DNA from: JAGVIE01 sp964520905
GTDB lineage: Bacteria; Bacteroidota; Ignavibacteria; UBA10030; SZUA-254
DNA: 64,000 bases
Reading direction: 5' to 3'
Assembly (NCBI GenBank): GCA_964520905.1
Contig: CAZFQL010000003.1
Span: 197,949 to 261,948, forward strand
Shown here in pieces: positions 1 through 9,309 of this stretch. How positions within the stretch are numbered: position 1 is the stretch's first letter; each line of letters starts with the position of its first letter. Both the position numbers and the translations under genes were made by a program. The notes beneath the pieces were generated by a model. That model was given only the letters and a program-made list of their open reading frames with translations, ran no database searches and was not told the DNA's origin.

Positions 1-1
1 C

Positions 2-1171
2 GATTTAACCACAACATTAACATGGGATATCGTTGCGAGCGCAACACGATATCACCTGCAGGTTGCAACAGATTCCATTTTTACGACGCTCGTTGTAAAC
101 GACTCTTTGTTGACAACTAACTCGCGTCAATTGCAATCTCTTGAATATCAGAAAACATACTATTGGCATGTATCGGCAATCAATCAGTATGGAAGAAGCG
201 TGTATTCGAATCTGTCAAGGTTTACTGTTCGGTCACAGGTATTGCTTATAGGACGAAGTTCAATCGATTTTGGCAATGTTGCAATTGGAAAAACCAAAGA
301 AGATTCCGTTATGGTGAGGAATCCTGAATCGCGATCCATTTCGATCCTGAAAATCAGTCAGGCGTTATCTCAGTTCAGTGTTTCTCCGCAGTCTCTCACT
401 TTAGCTCCTAACGAGAGTCTTAAAGTGCGCATCGTATTCGCACCGACAGAAAAATCGTCGTACTCATGTCTGACGAAGTTTGATATTATCGCAGATTCGA
501 TCTCTGTGGGTACGATGCCGTTAAAAGGTTCAGGTATCAAGCCGCCTAAAATCAGACGCATGCCTACAACCATGACTATAGTTGCAACTCCTTATGTTCC
601 GGAGAAAGATACGCTCACAATATATAATGACGGAGATCTGGATTTGATAATATCGTCGGCATATTCAACTAATACTGCATTCAGTATATCGCCGAGTTTA
701 AATACAGTTGCGCCTGCCGATAGTCAGCAGTTTGTCGTTACAACTCTCTCGGAAAGCGTGAAGGTGGACAGCGGATACATAATATTAGTGAATAACAGTG
801 AGTTATCAGTTGATTCGACCAGAATAAAAATTACGGTAGTTAACGGAGTTAAGGACAAAATTACTGTGCCTGCGAATTTTGGCATGTTGCAAAATTATCC
901 CAATCCTTTTAATCCGGTGACAAACATAACATACAGTCTTCCTGTCGCTGCGAAAGTGCGAGTAATAATTTATAATGCCATCGGACAGGAAGTCAAAAAC
1001 CTGGTTGATGAAACGGAAGAAATGGGTATCAGATCGGTGCAATGGGATGCGACGGATAATAACCGTAATTCGGTTTCCAGCAGTATATATTATTGCAGGA
1101 TAGAAGCCGTACCGTCAGCTGGCGGAGGTACACCTTTTGTACAGACGAAAAAGATGATCCTCTTAAAATAA
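2..1171 (+). CDS. Secreted protein with FnIII, choice-of-anchor-D-like domain and T9SS sorting tail (5' truncated)
   Basis: The reading frame is open from base 2, so the start lies outside the window; 389 residues are visible. Visible residues 1-76 look like a fibronectin type III domain ending in YYWHVSAINQYG, typical of extracellular Bacteroidota-group proteins. Residues about 85-180 (IDFGNVAIG, then LAPNESLKVRIVFAP) match the ASPM-SPD2-Hydin/choice-of-anchor-D beta-sandwich pattern, and a second, weaker copy follows. The last 90 residues are a T9SS type A sorting domain: NYPNPFNPVTNITYSLP, IYNAIGQEV, then TKKMILLK. By family knowledge the protein is exported by Sec, crosses the outer membrane through T9SS, and the tail is removed. 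Catalytic domains, if any, are in the missing N-terminal part. A strong terminator follows at 1229. Confidence 0.85.
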   Translation, partial: DLTTTLTWDIVASATRYHLQVATDSIFTTLVVNDSLLTTNSRQLQSLEYQKTYYWHVSAINQYGRSVYSNLSRFTVRSQVLLIGRSSIDFGNVAIGKTKEDSVMVRNPESRSISILKISQALSQFSVSPQSLTLAPNESLKVRIVFAPTEKSSYSCLTKFDIIADSISVGTMPLKGSGIKPPKIRRMPTTMTIVATPYVPEKDTLTIYNDGDLDLIISSAYSTNTAFSISPSLNTVAPADSQQFVVTTLSESVKVDSGYIILVNNSELSVDSTRIKITVVNGVKDKITVPANFGMLQNYPNPFNPVTNITYSLPVAAKVRVIIYNAIGQEVKNLVDETEEMGIRSVQWDATDNNRNSVSSSIYYCRIEAVPSAGGGTPFVQTKKMILLK

Positions 1172-1228
1172 GAAGGAAGGTATACCATATTTTATCAGAA
1201 TACATGTATTGAATATAAATCTGATAAT

Positions 1229-1267
1229 AAAAAACCAGAGGCAGTATTTTTACCTCTGGTTTTTTTT
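1229..1267. terminator. Bidirectional rho-independent terminator
   Basis: A perfect stem CCAGAGG/CCTCTGG with an 11-nt loop is flanked by a run of A on the left and a run of T on the right. It therefore works on either strand and lies between two convergent genes, the T9SS protein ending at 1171 and the lipoprotein ending at 1343. Confidence 0.9.
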
Positions 1268-1342
1268 GTTTGATCTACTTTCTTAAACCGGCAGCTTTTT
1301 AGGTAATTTTAATTACTACCGGAATCGAAAATCGGCTATTGC

Positions 1343-2710
1343 CTAATCACAATGAGACACACATAAAAGCCCATTGTTATACTTGTCAAGAATTGTCATC
1401 GCTCCCAGCACAAGAGCACGCTGAACTTTGGACATCGTTGCCCAGTCATTCGCGTTGTGCGTCGCTAAGAATGCATCGGCGGCAATAATCGTAAGTCGTA
1501 TGCATGAGTTGGATGTTCCCTGACCGCTTCCATTTGCTCCGGCAATATTTAATTTCGCGGCAAGCAATTGAGCATATAATTTCAAAATTCCATTGCTCGC
1601 TCCGCCCGGACCTGTGAATTGCATTATGGTTACCACCTGCGTGTTGCTGCTGACAACAAGAGTTTTCGCGCCGGCAGGTAATCCGAGGTTTATCGGAAGA
1701 TAAGCGCTTACCATATCCTGATTATGTCCATAGAGATTTGGAACTGCATGAGTTTTGTAGAAGCCGATCGTTCTTGTGCAACCCGATGGCGGTGTGCATC
1801 CGATAGTGTTAAGATAATATCTGGTATTCAGAGTACCCTTTATCCACCAATCTCTCACTAAGCCATTTATTCGGATGTTATTCTCGGCTGTGAATGATTC
1901 TTCAGTTGGTACTCCGTTGTTGCATACATGAAGCATGAAATAGCCGGTTCCGCTCTCGCAGAATTCTATTGATGCCGGGACAGGCGTTACGCTCCAGCCT
2001 GCTGTTGATACACCGGGGGTTGAAGGTGTTATCGCTCCCGGAACGTCGGTTACTGTTACACAATTATTTGATGGTGCACAACCCGCTATTACCGGTGATT
2101 CCATTGTTGTTCCAAACGGTTGTCCAAGATGATCGATATAGTTGGTAATGGTTATGTTGGTTACGACTTTATACAAGCAGTTTGGATCGATTCCACCGAA
2201 AGGTGACATATAAACTTCATAGTAATAACAGAACGACTCACCGGGTCCTAATACAGGTTTATTGCTGATATATCGGAGAGGTAAATTTTCAACCACAGGC
2301 GTAAAGTCTCCACCGTCACAGCTTCTTAGAAGGGTCACCGTGATATTTAAATTTTCAGTCGCTTCTGCTCCTGTGTTCTGAACGCAAATTTTGCCCTCAA
2401 AACCGGCCATCAGAACGCCCTTGACGGCAGTGATGGTTACCTGAAGATCACGACATTCGTCTTTGCAAATGCTGTTGTCGGATTGATCCATAGATTTGGT
2501 GAATGTCCAACTATATAAATTATAACAACTGATGCTTACACTTTGAGCTAAAAGCGATGTACCGGTTGTTGATTGGGTTTCACCCTGTAATGGCTGTTCC
2601 GCCACTTTTGTTGTGACAGGTGAGGTAGCAGAATCTTTGCTGCATCCCGCGAGCCAGAACGTCGCCCCTACAATAAGAAGGAACGACACGAGCAAATAGA
2701 ATCTTTTCAT
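1343..2710 (-). CDS. Outer-surface lipoprotein with C-terminal TIGFYKTHA-type domain
   Basis: 455 residues. The N-terminus has a Lys/Arg start, a hydrophobic core and a lipobox (LAGC, Cys about 23) followed by SKDS, so it should be a lipid-anchored periplasmic or surface protein. An AAAAGGAGTT ribosome site lies 7 nt upstream of the ATG. Residues about 50-310 look like beta-sandwich repeats with paired cysteines. The last 150 residues begin CTRTIGFYKTH and contain NGILKLYAQLLAAKLNIAG and an end with LDKYNNG and CVSHCD. I recall this block, with a TIGFWK/YK opening, as a recurring uncharacterised domain in secreted bacterial proteins; no function is known to me. It is transcribed alone, convergent with the gene on the left. 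Confidence 0.8.
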   Translation of the reverse strand: MKRFYLLVSFLLIVGATFWLAGCSKDSATSPVTTKVAEQPLQGETQSTTGTSLLAQSVSISCYNLYSWTFTKSMDQSDNSICKDECRDLQVTITAVKGVLMAGFEGKICVQNTGAEATENLNITVTLLRSCDGGDFTPVVENLPLRYISNKPVLGPGESFCYYYEVYMSPFGGIDPNCLYKVVTNITITNYIDHLGQPFGTTMESPVIAGCAPSNNCVTVTDVPGAITPSTPGVSTAGWSVTPVPASIEFCESGTGYFMLHVCNNGVPTEESFTAENNIRINGLVRDWWIKGTLNTRYYLNTIGCTPPSGCTRTIGFYKTHAVPNLYGHNQDMVSAYLPINLGLPAGAKTLVVSSNTQVVTIMQFTGPGGASNGILKLYAQLLAAKLNIAGANGSGQGTSNSCIRLTIIAADAFLATHNANDWATMSKVQRALVLGAMTILDKYNNGLLCVSHCD

Positions 2711-3169
2711 TGAATAACTCCTTTTGTTTTTAGAAAAATGTGAAATAAAATTTTATGCGGTGTAGATATAAATGGAATAATTTTTAAACGATATAAATAA
2801 GATATAAGTTCCAAACTTAAACTAACGATCTAAAAACCAAATGCCATTAAACTTTGTCTATCGAAGAGAAGGTCCCAAGACCACTATCATTAAAACAAAA
2901 AAATAAAGTAAAAGCAATACTCGATTACTCATTTTATCTATTTGATCGGATGAGAGCCTCTGAACTGTCTATTCTGTGACGCAGTTGGCATGTTTCCGCG
3001 AATTCCAATAATTTATAGAAACCTATGAAAATCGTCTTTTATCCCTAAAAACCATCTCACTGAGTTTCTCATCTTCCTGAGTTTCCCTTTATCCTGAGGC
3101 ACCCGAGAGTAGTCGAGTGACGTAGGGTGAACGTTGCCAAATAATAGACTGAAGTCTCAAACTTATTAA
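2711..3169. other. Intergenic stretch with a degenerate palindromic repeat
   Basis: No credible gene. The right half (about 3060-3135) contains CCCTTTATCCTGAGGC and AGTAGTCGAGTGACGTAGGG. Read in reverse this resembles the widespread TCACCCTTCGACT...CTCAGGGTG intergenic repeat of FCB-group genomes, here decayed. The left half is AT-rich and should hold the lipoprotein promoter. Confidence 0.4.
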
Positions 3170-4822
3170 TCACCCGATTTTTTTTCTCAAAATAGATGCA
3201 TCGATAACTGTCAATCCATCCTGAAAATTGAGCGTATGTGTTCTAAGCAAATTATTTTTCCAACTGGGTGTTATTTCTTGAACACGAGTCTCGGAATACT
3301 TATCTTCGGTCAGTTTTGTTATTTGATTGATGTTCATCGCATAGCCGTACCTCACCGAACAATCTTGTCCGACACGGTAAAGATTCCGATTCATTTCAAA
3401 TATTTTTCCTGCTTGTCGCGCATTTTTCACATCGGAAACAACGGGATTCATGGGATGCGGTTTCCATTTATTCGTCATAAGCTCCGTTGAATGAAAAAGA
3501 AATAGTTCTTCCGAGAGCGAGGCGCCGGGATGCTCTCTGATGTTGACGAACATCCACCATTTGCCGTCTTTCTCGAATAGCGTGGTATCGACCGCCTCCA
3601 CATTTTCCATCAGGTTCATGACGAATTCCCAATTATCCGGGAAACCGGTACACCGGTAAAGTTCGATGGTTTTGTTTTCGCTCGTTTCAGGAATCATATA
3701 ATATCGATTGTCATGTCTGAAAACGAACGGGTATGATAAATGATATGGTTTTTGCAGAACTATTCTCGGCTGGTCATGATTGCCATGCTTGTCCAACGTA
3801 ATGACGGATATATGAGCACGATGGTTTTTGAAGATCATCTCTTCGATGAAGATATAATATTTATCATCGTGTAAAATTATGTGCGGATCAGCCCAGAATC
3901 GATCTTTCGCCGGTATTATTTCTTTGAAATTTCTAAAGTCGGGTGAAAGATCCGGCTTGGTATAAGAAAATAAAAGAACCCATTGCTCGAAATAGAAAAG
4001 CTTTCGAATTTTATTGGCCATTTTTTTAATCGCAAATGGCAAAAGAGCTTTGAGCATTTGAATGTTGCCCGGAGCGACATATTGCCTTGAAGAGAGTCGG
4101 TTAAGAGGACGAACAGAACGGCTGACGTTTTCGAAAAACTTTTTTTCTCCGGTATCGGATAATTCTTTCAGTGCCCGCGGGATGAAGGATACAGATTTCC
4201 AATAATTAATATTGTTATTTTCCCTCATCGATGTGTTGCCGGCAGATGTAAATGATCGGTATATTATTTTTTCACCGGCAAACTTGTCGGAAGTCATGAG
4301 TAGATAGGCGCCGATCTCTCCACGCTCTTCGAGAACTTCCATTAATCCCGGGGGGGTGTTTTCGGGGTTCTCGATATCTCCGTGGAAAAAATACCATACG
4401 CCATATTTCGAAATTTTCGAGAGGGATAATTTATCAATATTGGCGAAACCAAATTGAAGAAACAGATCGATCTGGTATTTTATTATTGTTTCAGTCAACG
4501 ATTGATCGATGATGGATAGCGATTGTGTTTCATCAACATCTATCCGTGGGATGCCTGCAAGTAAATTCGACGCGTCTATTTTCTCCAGAGCGTTCGGGTT
4601 GGGGTTGTGCCTATTACTGTCAAGATATCGATACAAATCGTAAAGTCCCGGGGAGCGCCTCTTCTTAGTTTGTTCCTCACTTTTATTCATGAGCACTAAT
4701 TCTAAGGTAGCATAGTCAAATGATTTAATGATGTGAATAATCTCGTGGGTCCATGCCTCCAGATTATCCGAGTCGATCAAAAGACCTATTCTAATATTAT
4801 TATTCAAGCGAGTATAAACCAT
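3170..4822 (-). CDS. GINT1-N-like beta-propeller protein with formyltransferase-like N-terminal region
   Basis: 550 residues, no signal peptide. The C-terminal half (about 280-545) has the pattern of the glucosamine inositolphosphorylceramide transferase 1 N-terminal domain, a five-bladed propeller related to family 43/62 glycosidase folds: FWADPHIILHDDKYYIFIEE, then HLSYPFVFRHDNRYYMIPE, then VEAVDTTLFEKDGKWWMFV. The N-terminal 250 residues (IRIGLLIDSDNLEAWTHEII) resemble the formyltransferase-like part that precedes this domain in other bacteria. Substrate unknown; a sugar-modifying or sugar-recognising role is inferred from the fold and the nearby polysaccharide locus. It lies 35 bp downstream of a methyltransferase and probably shares its transcript. 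Confidence 0.65.
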   Translation of the reverse strand: MVYTRLNNNIRIGLLIDSDNLEAWTHEIIHIIKSFDYATLELVLMNKSEEQTKKRRSPGLYDLYRYLDSNRHNPNPNALEKIDASNLLAGIPRIDVDETQSLSIIDQSLTETIIKYQIDLFLQFGFANIDKLSLSKISKYGVWYFFHGDIENPENTPPGLMEVLEERGEIGAYLLMTSDKFAGEKIIYRSFTSAGNTSMRENNNINYWKSVSFIPRALKELSDTGEKKFFENVSRSVRPLNRLSSRQYVAPGNIQMLKALLPFAIKKMANKIRKLFYFEQWVLLFSYTKPDLSPDFRNFKEIIPAKDRFWADPHIILHDDKYYIFIEEMIFKNHRAHISVITLDKHGNHDQPRIVLQKPYHLSYPFVFRHDNRYYMIPETSENKTIELYRCTGFPDNWEFVMNLMENVEAVDTTLFEKDGKWWMFVNIREHPGASLSEELFLFHSTELMTNKWKPHPMNPVVSDVKNARQAGKIFEMNRNLYRVGQDCSVRYGYAMNINQITKLTEDKYSETRVQEITPSWKNNLLRTHTLNFQDGLTVIDASILRKKIG

Positions 4823-4857
4823 CTATGCATAAAATTGAATGTAATATAACGTATCAT

Positions 4858-5808
4858 TTATGATTTTTCAGCTAAGATGTAGGCGCCGGTAGTAGTTAAA
4901 TCATCGTCTGATAATTTTCGAAACGGTTTCGCTAATTGTTCCCGATTGAAGTTCGGGGAGCTTGTCCTTTTCATCTCAAGTCTAATATAAAAATTTGCAC
5001 CGAATAATGAATCTCTATGCTTTGAGTACGGCTCACGATTGATGATGCATCGTTTTCTGCCGCGTATTAGTTTCCACACAAAATCTGAATATGTCCAATG
5101 CCCATCCCAGGATTTTGATAACCCCATAGAAGTGAGATCGATCTGGTGCGACATAATGCCATTCGATTTCAAAAGTAGATAGCATCGTTTATAAAATTTT
5201 TCGATGTCCGGGATGTATTCAAGCGCAGTTTGGGAAAATATCAGATCAAATTGGTTGTCAGCAACATCTCTTAGATCGTAATCCGGCGCCTGATATGATA
5301 TGCGGATAGGGTTCGTTTTATCTTCCGGGCTAATCAACGCTTGCCTGATGTTCTTCAACCGTTCTTCCAGCATTTTTTCTTTTAAATGACGGGAAGTCAG
5401 CAATGATTTTGGGAATTCATATGATACTAAAAATGGTTTCACGAGCGGAAATTCATCGGGACCAGGAATATCCTCTTCTTTTTGAAATAGTTCAATAAGG
5501 TCTTCTAACATTTTCCGGTTTGCACCGGGGTCAGCTAAACGGACACTATCGAAAGCATAATATTGATCGGTTCCACTAATCAAAGCAGCAATCCCGGTCC
5601 CTAATGATTCTCCCGGACCGATTTCTGCAATCGTATGCGGTATGCCGAGTGGAATTTTTGAATTGATAGTAACTAAATGTCTCAACCAAACCGAATAACA
5701 ATAACGAGCGGAGACGCTTTCTCCCATGCTTCCTTTCCTGGGACTTCCCTTAACGCCCGGGATAAATGTTGCCATCCCCTTCAGCATTAATTTTATGTTT
5801 CGATTCAT
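4858..5808 (-). CDS. Class I SAM-dependent methyltransferase
   Basis: 316 residues. The glycine-rich SAM motif is at about residue 60 (IAEIGPGESLGTG), followed by an acidic residue after strand 2 (YYAFDSVRLAD). The post-I region NQFDLIFSQTALEYIPDIEKF and LLKSNGIMSHQIDLTS matches motif II and the post-methyltransfer strand of class I enzymes. The long insert and the phrase SWDGHWTYSDFVWKLIRGR recall methyltransferases found in polysaccharide clusters. The acceptor is unknown. First gene of a two-gene minus-strand unit with the GINT1-like protein; the Shine-Dalgarno is weak. The start ATG gives MNRNIKLMLKG. Confidence 0.75.
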   Translation of the reverse strand: MNRNIKLMLKGMATFIPGVKGSPRKGSMGESVSARYCYSVWLRHLVTINSKIPLGIPHTIAEIGPGESLGTGIAALISGTDQYYAFDSVRLADPGANRKMLEDLIELFQKEEDIPGPDEFPLVKPFLVSYEFPKSLLTSRHLKEKMLEERLKNIRQALISPEDKTNPIRISYQAPDYDLRDVADNQFDLIFSQTALEYIPDIEKFYKRCYLLLKSNGIMSHQIDLTSMGLSKSWDGHWTYSDFVWKLIRGRKRCIINREPYSKHRDSLFGANFYIRLEMKRTSSPNFNREQLAKPFRKLSDDDLTTTGAYILAEKS

Positions 5809-6321
5809 AGAGTAACTTCGCTTAAGATATTTGATATGTCATGCTTAATAAAGTGCTTTTTGCTTCCATTGCAGGCCAACATAAGAATATCAAACAACAA
5901 TTATTATTTGGTCATTTTCTTACAAATCAGCCAAAATCATCCTATGAAATTGCTCTTGAACATACTACAAAAGTAAATAAAAGTCAATTTAGTTCCCTCG
6001 CATTTATTTTTGAAGACCGGGTATTTATCCGAGATGTTTCGGTATCAACACACGGTACAATAAATGCTAAATTAATATCATAGAACAACAGTGTGAACAT
6101 TTATTAATTCAAAAAGACTTGATTATCAGGGAAAATTGGGTAAATTAGATAATTAGCTGTTCGAAACTTTAGATATAGATGTTATGCTGAGGGAAACAGA
6201 ATATCTTGAGCAGAGTAGAAAAAAAATGTTTCTCCTGATCATCGGTGGGGCGAAACAGGGCTGTTAAAAATAATTCGGAATTCTCTTTTTAATCTTCGAA
6301 GAATATTATATTAGGTAAAAA
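5809..6321. other. Intergenic stretch, no credible gene
   Basis: An 80-codon frame at 5841-6083 has no ribosome site and no recognisable motif, so I do not call it. The stretch at about 6180-6250 (ATGCTGAGGGAAACAGAATA, then CTTGAGCAGAGTAG) looks like a decayed copy of the palindromic repeat family seen at 9502. The divergent promoters of the methyltransferase unit and the following secreted protein must lie here. Confidence 0.4.
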
Positions 6322-9309
6322 TTGAAAAACTATCATTTGAAATATCTTTATAAAATATTCATCCTGTTAATCTTTCTTGCTTCTACGGTTTTTCCGCAAG
6401 TCATCGATAAGAAGCAAATACAAGATTATCCGTTATTATTTAACCTGACGTGGGGCGGAGGATGCGATTGGTGGCAGAATCAGTTTGGATGGAATCTTAC
6501 GGTGTATTCTGACAGCATCCCCGTAAAGAGAGCACAGAGTGCATACGGAAAGCGAGACAGTATATACTGGTCGTTTACAACTGATTGGAACGCAGGGGAG
6601 CCGTTGAACAAGTTGATGACAATCCCTGATGAGTGGTATGTGCGAACAGCAAGCGGATCAAGGATACCGTACTGGGGAACATATTTAGTAGATCCGACGA
6701 ATTATTGTCCGCAAGTAAACGGTAAAAGATATAATGAAAAATTAGCAGATACGTTAGCAGTGTTTGCGAATCCGACAATATGGGATGGAATAAACAGTGA
6801 CGGGACGTGGGCATATCCTTTTCAGAATTTGACAGATATAGATTTAGACCGTAATGGGTTGGCAGATTATTCAGAGACGTCGCATGGCAGCACATCTGCC
6901 GAGCGGCAAGCATGGATATGCCGAACGTGGGCGGCAGGATATTATACATTGGCGAACCGGTTGAGATCGAAGCCGGGGTGGTCGAATAAACTTCTAACTT
7001 ACTGGACGGTGAAGGATTCGATGGGAATGCACGCGTTCAATGGCGGCGGATGGGAAAATGCACCGCAAAACGCACCCGTAACTTTCGATGTTCCATTCTC
7101 GGATGCAAGTTTGAATGGATATAATAATGCAAAGCAAATATTCGATGTATGGAATAGTACAACTCCCGCTCCATCTCCACGGATGAATTTTCTCTGTGCT
7201 TCTATGCAGCCGGATGGAGGCACTAAATCGTGGTATAGATATATGCGATGGACTCTTGGAATGGCTATTCTTACCGATGCATATTATTCCATACAAGAAG
7301 CCGATGCGCAATCGGGTGTTTATGACCACGCCGCAGTATTTTATTATGATGAATACGTATCTCATTTGGGAAAACCCACGAGCTTACCTCAAAAGTTGCC
7401 AAACGGCGTCTGGGTAAGATTTTTTACAAATGGTGCGATGATATTGAATACAAGAAGTACAGCCCAAACGGTAACCGATGCCAATCTACGTGCAGTCGTA
7501 GGTTATAGTGGACCATATTACCGCCTTTACGGGAACCAGGACACAACGTGGAATAATGGAACAGCATTTACATCTGTGACATTGACTACAACGACCTCGG
7601 TACGCTGGCAGCAGCCGATAGGCGATATGATACTTCTCAAAAAGACTCAAGATACTGCTATCTGTCCGATTGTCGTGGACAATTCTTATACAGGAACGAC
7701 ACCCGGAAGCGCAACGGCAGTTCTGACAAATTTTGTATGGGATAATCAGGCGAATAGCGGCACTGCGCTTGATTACAATCCAACATACAACGTCGGATAC
7801 CGTGTAAGTACGGACCCACGATGGTACCGTAGCCACAGAGCAAATGCAGGCGCGGGAGATGCAACCGCAATATACACGCCGGGAATCAATCGTGCCGGGT
7901 ATTGGAGAGTGTACGAGTGGCACGGTTGGGCGGGAACTACAACTAATTCATATGCCGAAGCTACTAATGTTCCATGCCGAATAAATTACAATGGTGGATA
8001 TAAAGACACTACGATTAATCAGCAGATAAATTCCGGTCGATGGAATCTGTTAGGTACATTTCCGTACAGTCCGACCGGAAATAAAATGCTGACCATAACA
8101 AACAGGGCTAACGGTGTTGTGATAGCGGATGCTTTCAAATGGGAGTTTGTTACATCGCCGACTTCACAGGGAAGTACGCCGCCTTTTACCAAACCCCCGA
8201 CACCGCTGAATCCTCCGGATGGAGCGCTTAACCAGCCGACTACTATCAGATTATATTGGACTTCAGTAGTGAACGCGCAAAGTTATCGTTTGAAGTTATC
8301 TACCGATTCATTATTTGACAGCAGAAATATTATAGTCGACGATTCTACTCTCACCGATACTTCGTTGCAAATTACAAATCTTAATCTTAACAAGAAATAT
8401 TATTGGTGTGTAAGCGTAAAATCGGCTGAAGGCGTTAGTTCCTTCAGCGCAATCCAAAACTTTACCACTTACGTGAGTGGCAGCGGATTGATTGAAGTCA
8501 TCAAAGGATGGAATATGATTTCTGTTCCTTTCCACGTACCGGATCCAAGAAAAACAACTCTATTCCCGACATCGACTTCAGCAATGTTTGGGTATGATGG
8601 AGCAATGATCGAATACGATACGCTGAAACACGGGAGAGGTTATTGGTTGAAATTCGATTATCCTCAAATAATCGGCGTCAGCGGAACGCCGGTCACATCT
8701 GATACGATTAATTTAAAAGAGGGCTGGAATCTCATCGGTTCGATTTCAACGCCGGTTTTTTTTACAAATTTCCGAACCGATCAGCCGGACATGGTACTTT
8801 CTCTGCCTTACAAACTGCAAGGTTCATACGTGATAGACTCGGTTATCCAACCGGGAGTAGGATACTGGATTAAAGCGAATAAAGATGGGGCGTTATTTTT
8901 ATCATCTTCGAGTTTAGCTGCAAAATCGTATCCTATTAAATTTATTCACATAACCGATAAACCACCCGCCACTCCAGATGAGAGTCAAGGGATTTCCGAT
9001 CTCGATAATATCAAGTATTCATTGTTGGCGCAAAATTATCCCAATCCTTTCAATTCTTCCACCGTGATTAGTTTTGTTTTACCGGCTTTCTCGAATGTAA
9101 CTTTGAAGATATATAACGTGCTCGGACAAGAGGTTGCAGTATTAATTGACAATCAATCGCTTGATACCGGTATTCATCAGGTAGATTTCTCTCCTGCAAG
9201 CGCCTCAAAAAATTATGAGTGCGGCTCCGGGATTTACTTTTACCGGATCATAGCACAATCGCAACAACAAACTCTTATCAGTATAGATAAGATGTTGTTG
9301 CTTAAATAG
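6322..9309 (+). CDS. Secreted putative glycoside hydrolase with golvesin-like domain, FnIII, GWN modules and T9SS tail
   Basis: 995 residues from a TTG start that gives a good signal peptide (KIFILLIFLASTVFPQ, cut about residue 26). Residues about 30-450 (LLFNLTWGGGCDWWQNQFGW; WDGINSDGTW; FYYDEYVSH) resemble the putative glycosyl hydrolase families built on a TIM barrel with an Asp-rich strand end; catalytic residues are not established. Residues about 455-615 (VVDNSYTGTTPG; GYWRVYEWHGWAG; ITNRANGVVIADAFKWEF) match the golvesin C-terminal-like carbohydrate-binding pattern. An FnIII domain (640-725) follows, then two modules opening GWNMISVP and GWNLIGS, then the T9SS tail (NYPNPFNSSTVISF to KMLLLK). 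Monocistronic, upstream of the polysaccharide locus; surface glycan degradation is an inference. Confidence 0.75.
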   Translation: MKNYHLKYLYKIFILLIFLASTVFPQVIDKKQIQDYPLLFNLTWGGGCDWWQNQFGWNLTVYSDSIPVKRAQSAYGKRDSIYWSFTTDWNAGEPLNKLMTIPDEWYVRTASGSRIPYWGTYLVDPTNYCPQVNGKRYNEKLADTLAVFANPTIWDGINSDGTWAYPFQNLTDIDLDRNGLADYSETSHGSTSAERQAWICRTWAAGYYTLANRLRSKPGWSNKLLTYWTVKDSMGMHAFNGGGWENAPQNAPVTFDVPFSDASLNGYNNAKQIFDVWNSTTPAPSPRMNFLCASMQPDGGTKSWYRYMRWTLGMAILTDAYYSIQEADAQSGVYDHAAVFYYDEYVSHLGKPTSLPQKLPNGVWVRFFTNGAMILNTRSTAQTVTDANLRAVVGYSGPYYRLYGNQDTTWNNGTAFTSVTLTTTTSVRWQQPIGDMILLKKTQDTAICPIVVDNSYTGTTPGSATAVLTNFVWDNQANSGTALDYNPTYNVGYRVSTDPRWYRSHRANAGAGDATAIYTPGINRAGYWRVYEWHGWAGTTTNSYAEATNVPCRINYNGGYKDTTINQQINSGRWNLLGTFPYSPTGNKMLTITNRANGVVIADAFKWEFVTSPTSQGSTPPFTKPPTPLNPPDGALNQPTTIRLYWTSVVNAQSYRLKLSTDSLFDSRNIIVDDSTLTDTSLQITNLNLNKKYYWCVSVKSAEGVSSFSAIQNFTTYVSGSGLIEVIKGWNMISVPFHVPDPRKTTLFPTSTSAMFGYDGAMIEYDTLKHGRGYWLKFDYPQIIGVSGTPVTSDTINLKEGWNLIGSISTPVFFTNFRTDQPDMVLSLPYKLQGSYVIDSVIQPGVGYWIKANKDGALFLSSSSLAAKSYPIKFIHITDKPPATPDESQGISDLDNIKYSLLAQNYPNPFNSSTVISFVLPAFSNVTLKIYNVLGQEVAVLIDNQSLDTGIHQVDFSPASASKNYECGSGIYFYRIIAQSQQQTLISIDKMLLLK

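Noticed and set aside
5841..6083. 80-codon frame on the plus strand
   Set aside because: No ribosome site, no recognisable motif, and it lies in the promoter region between divergent genes.
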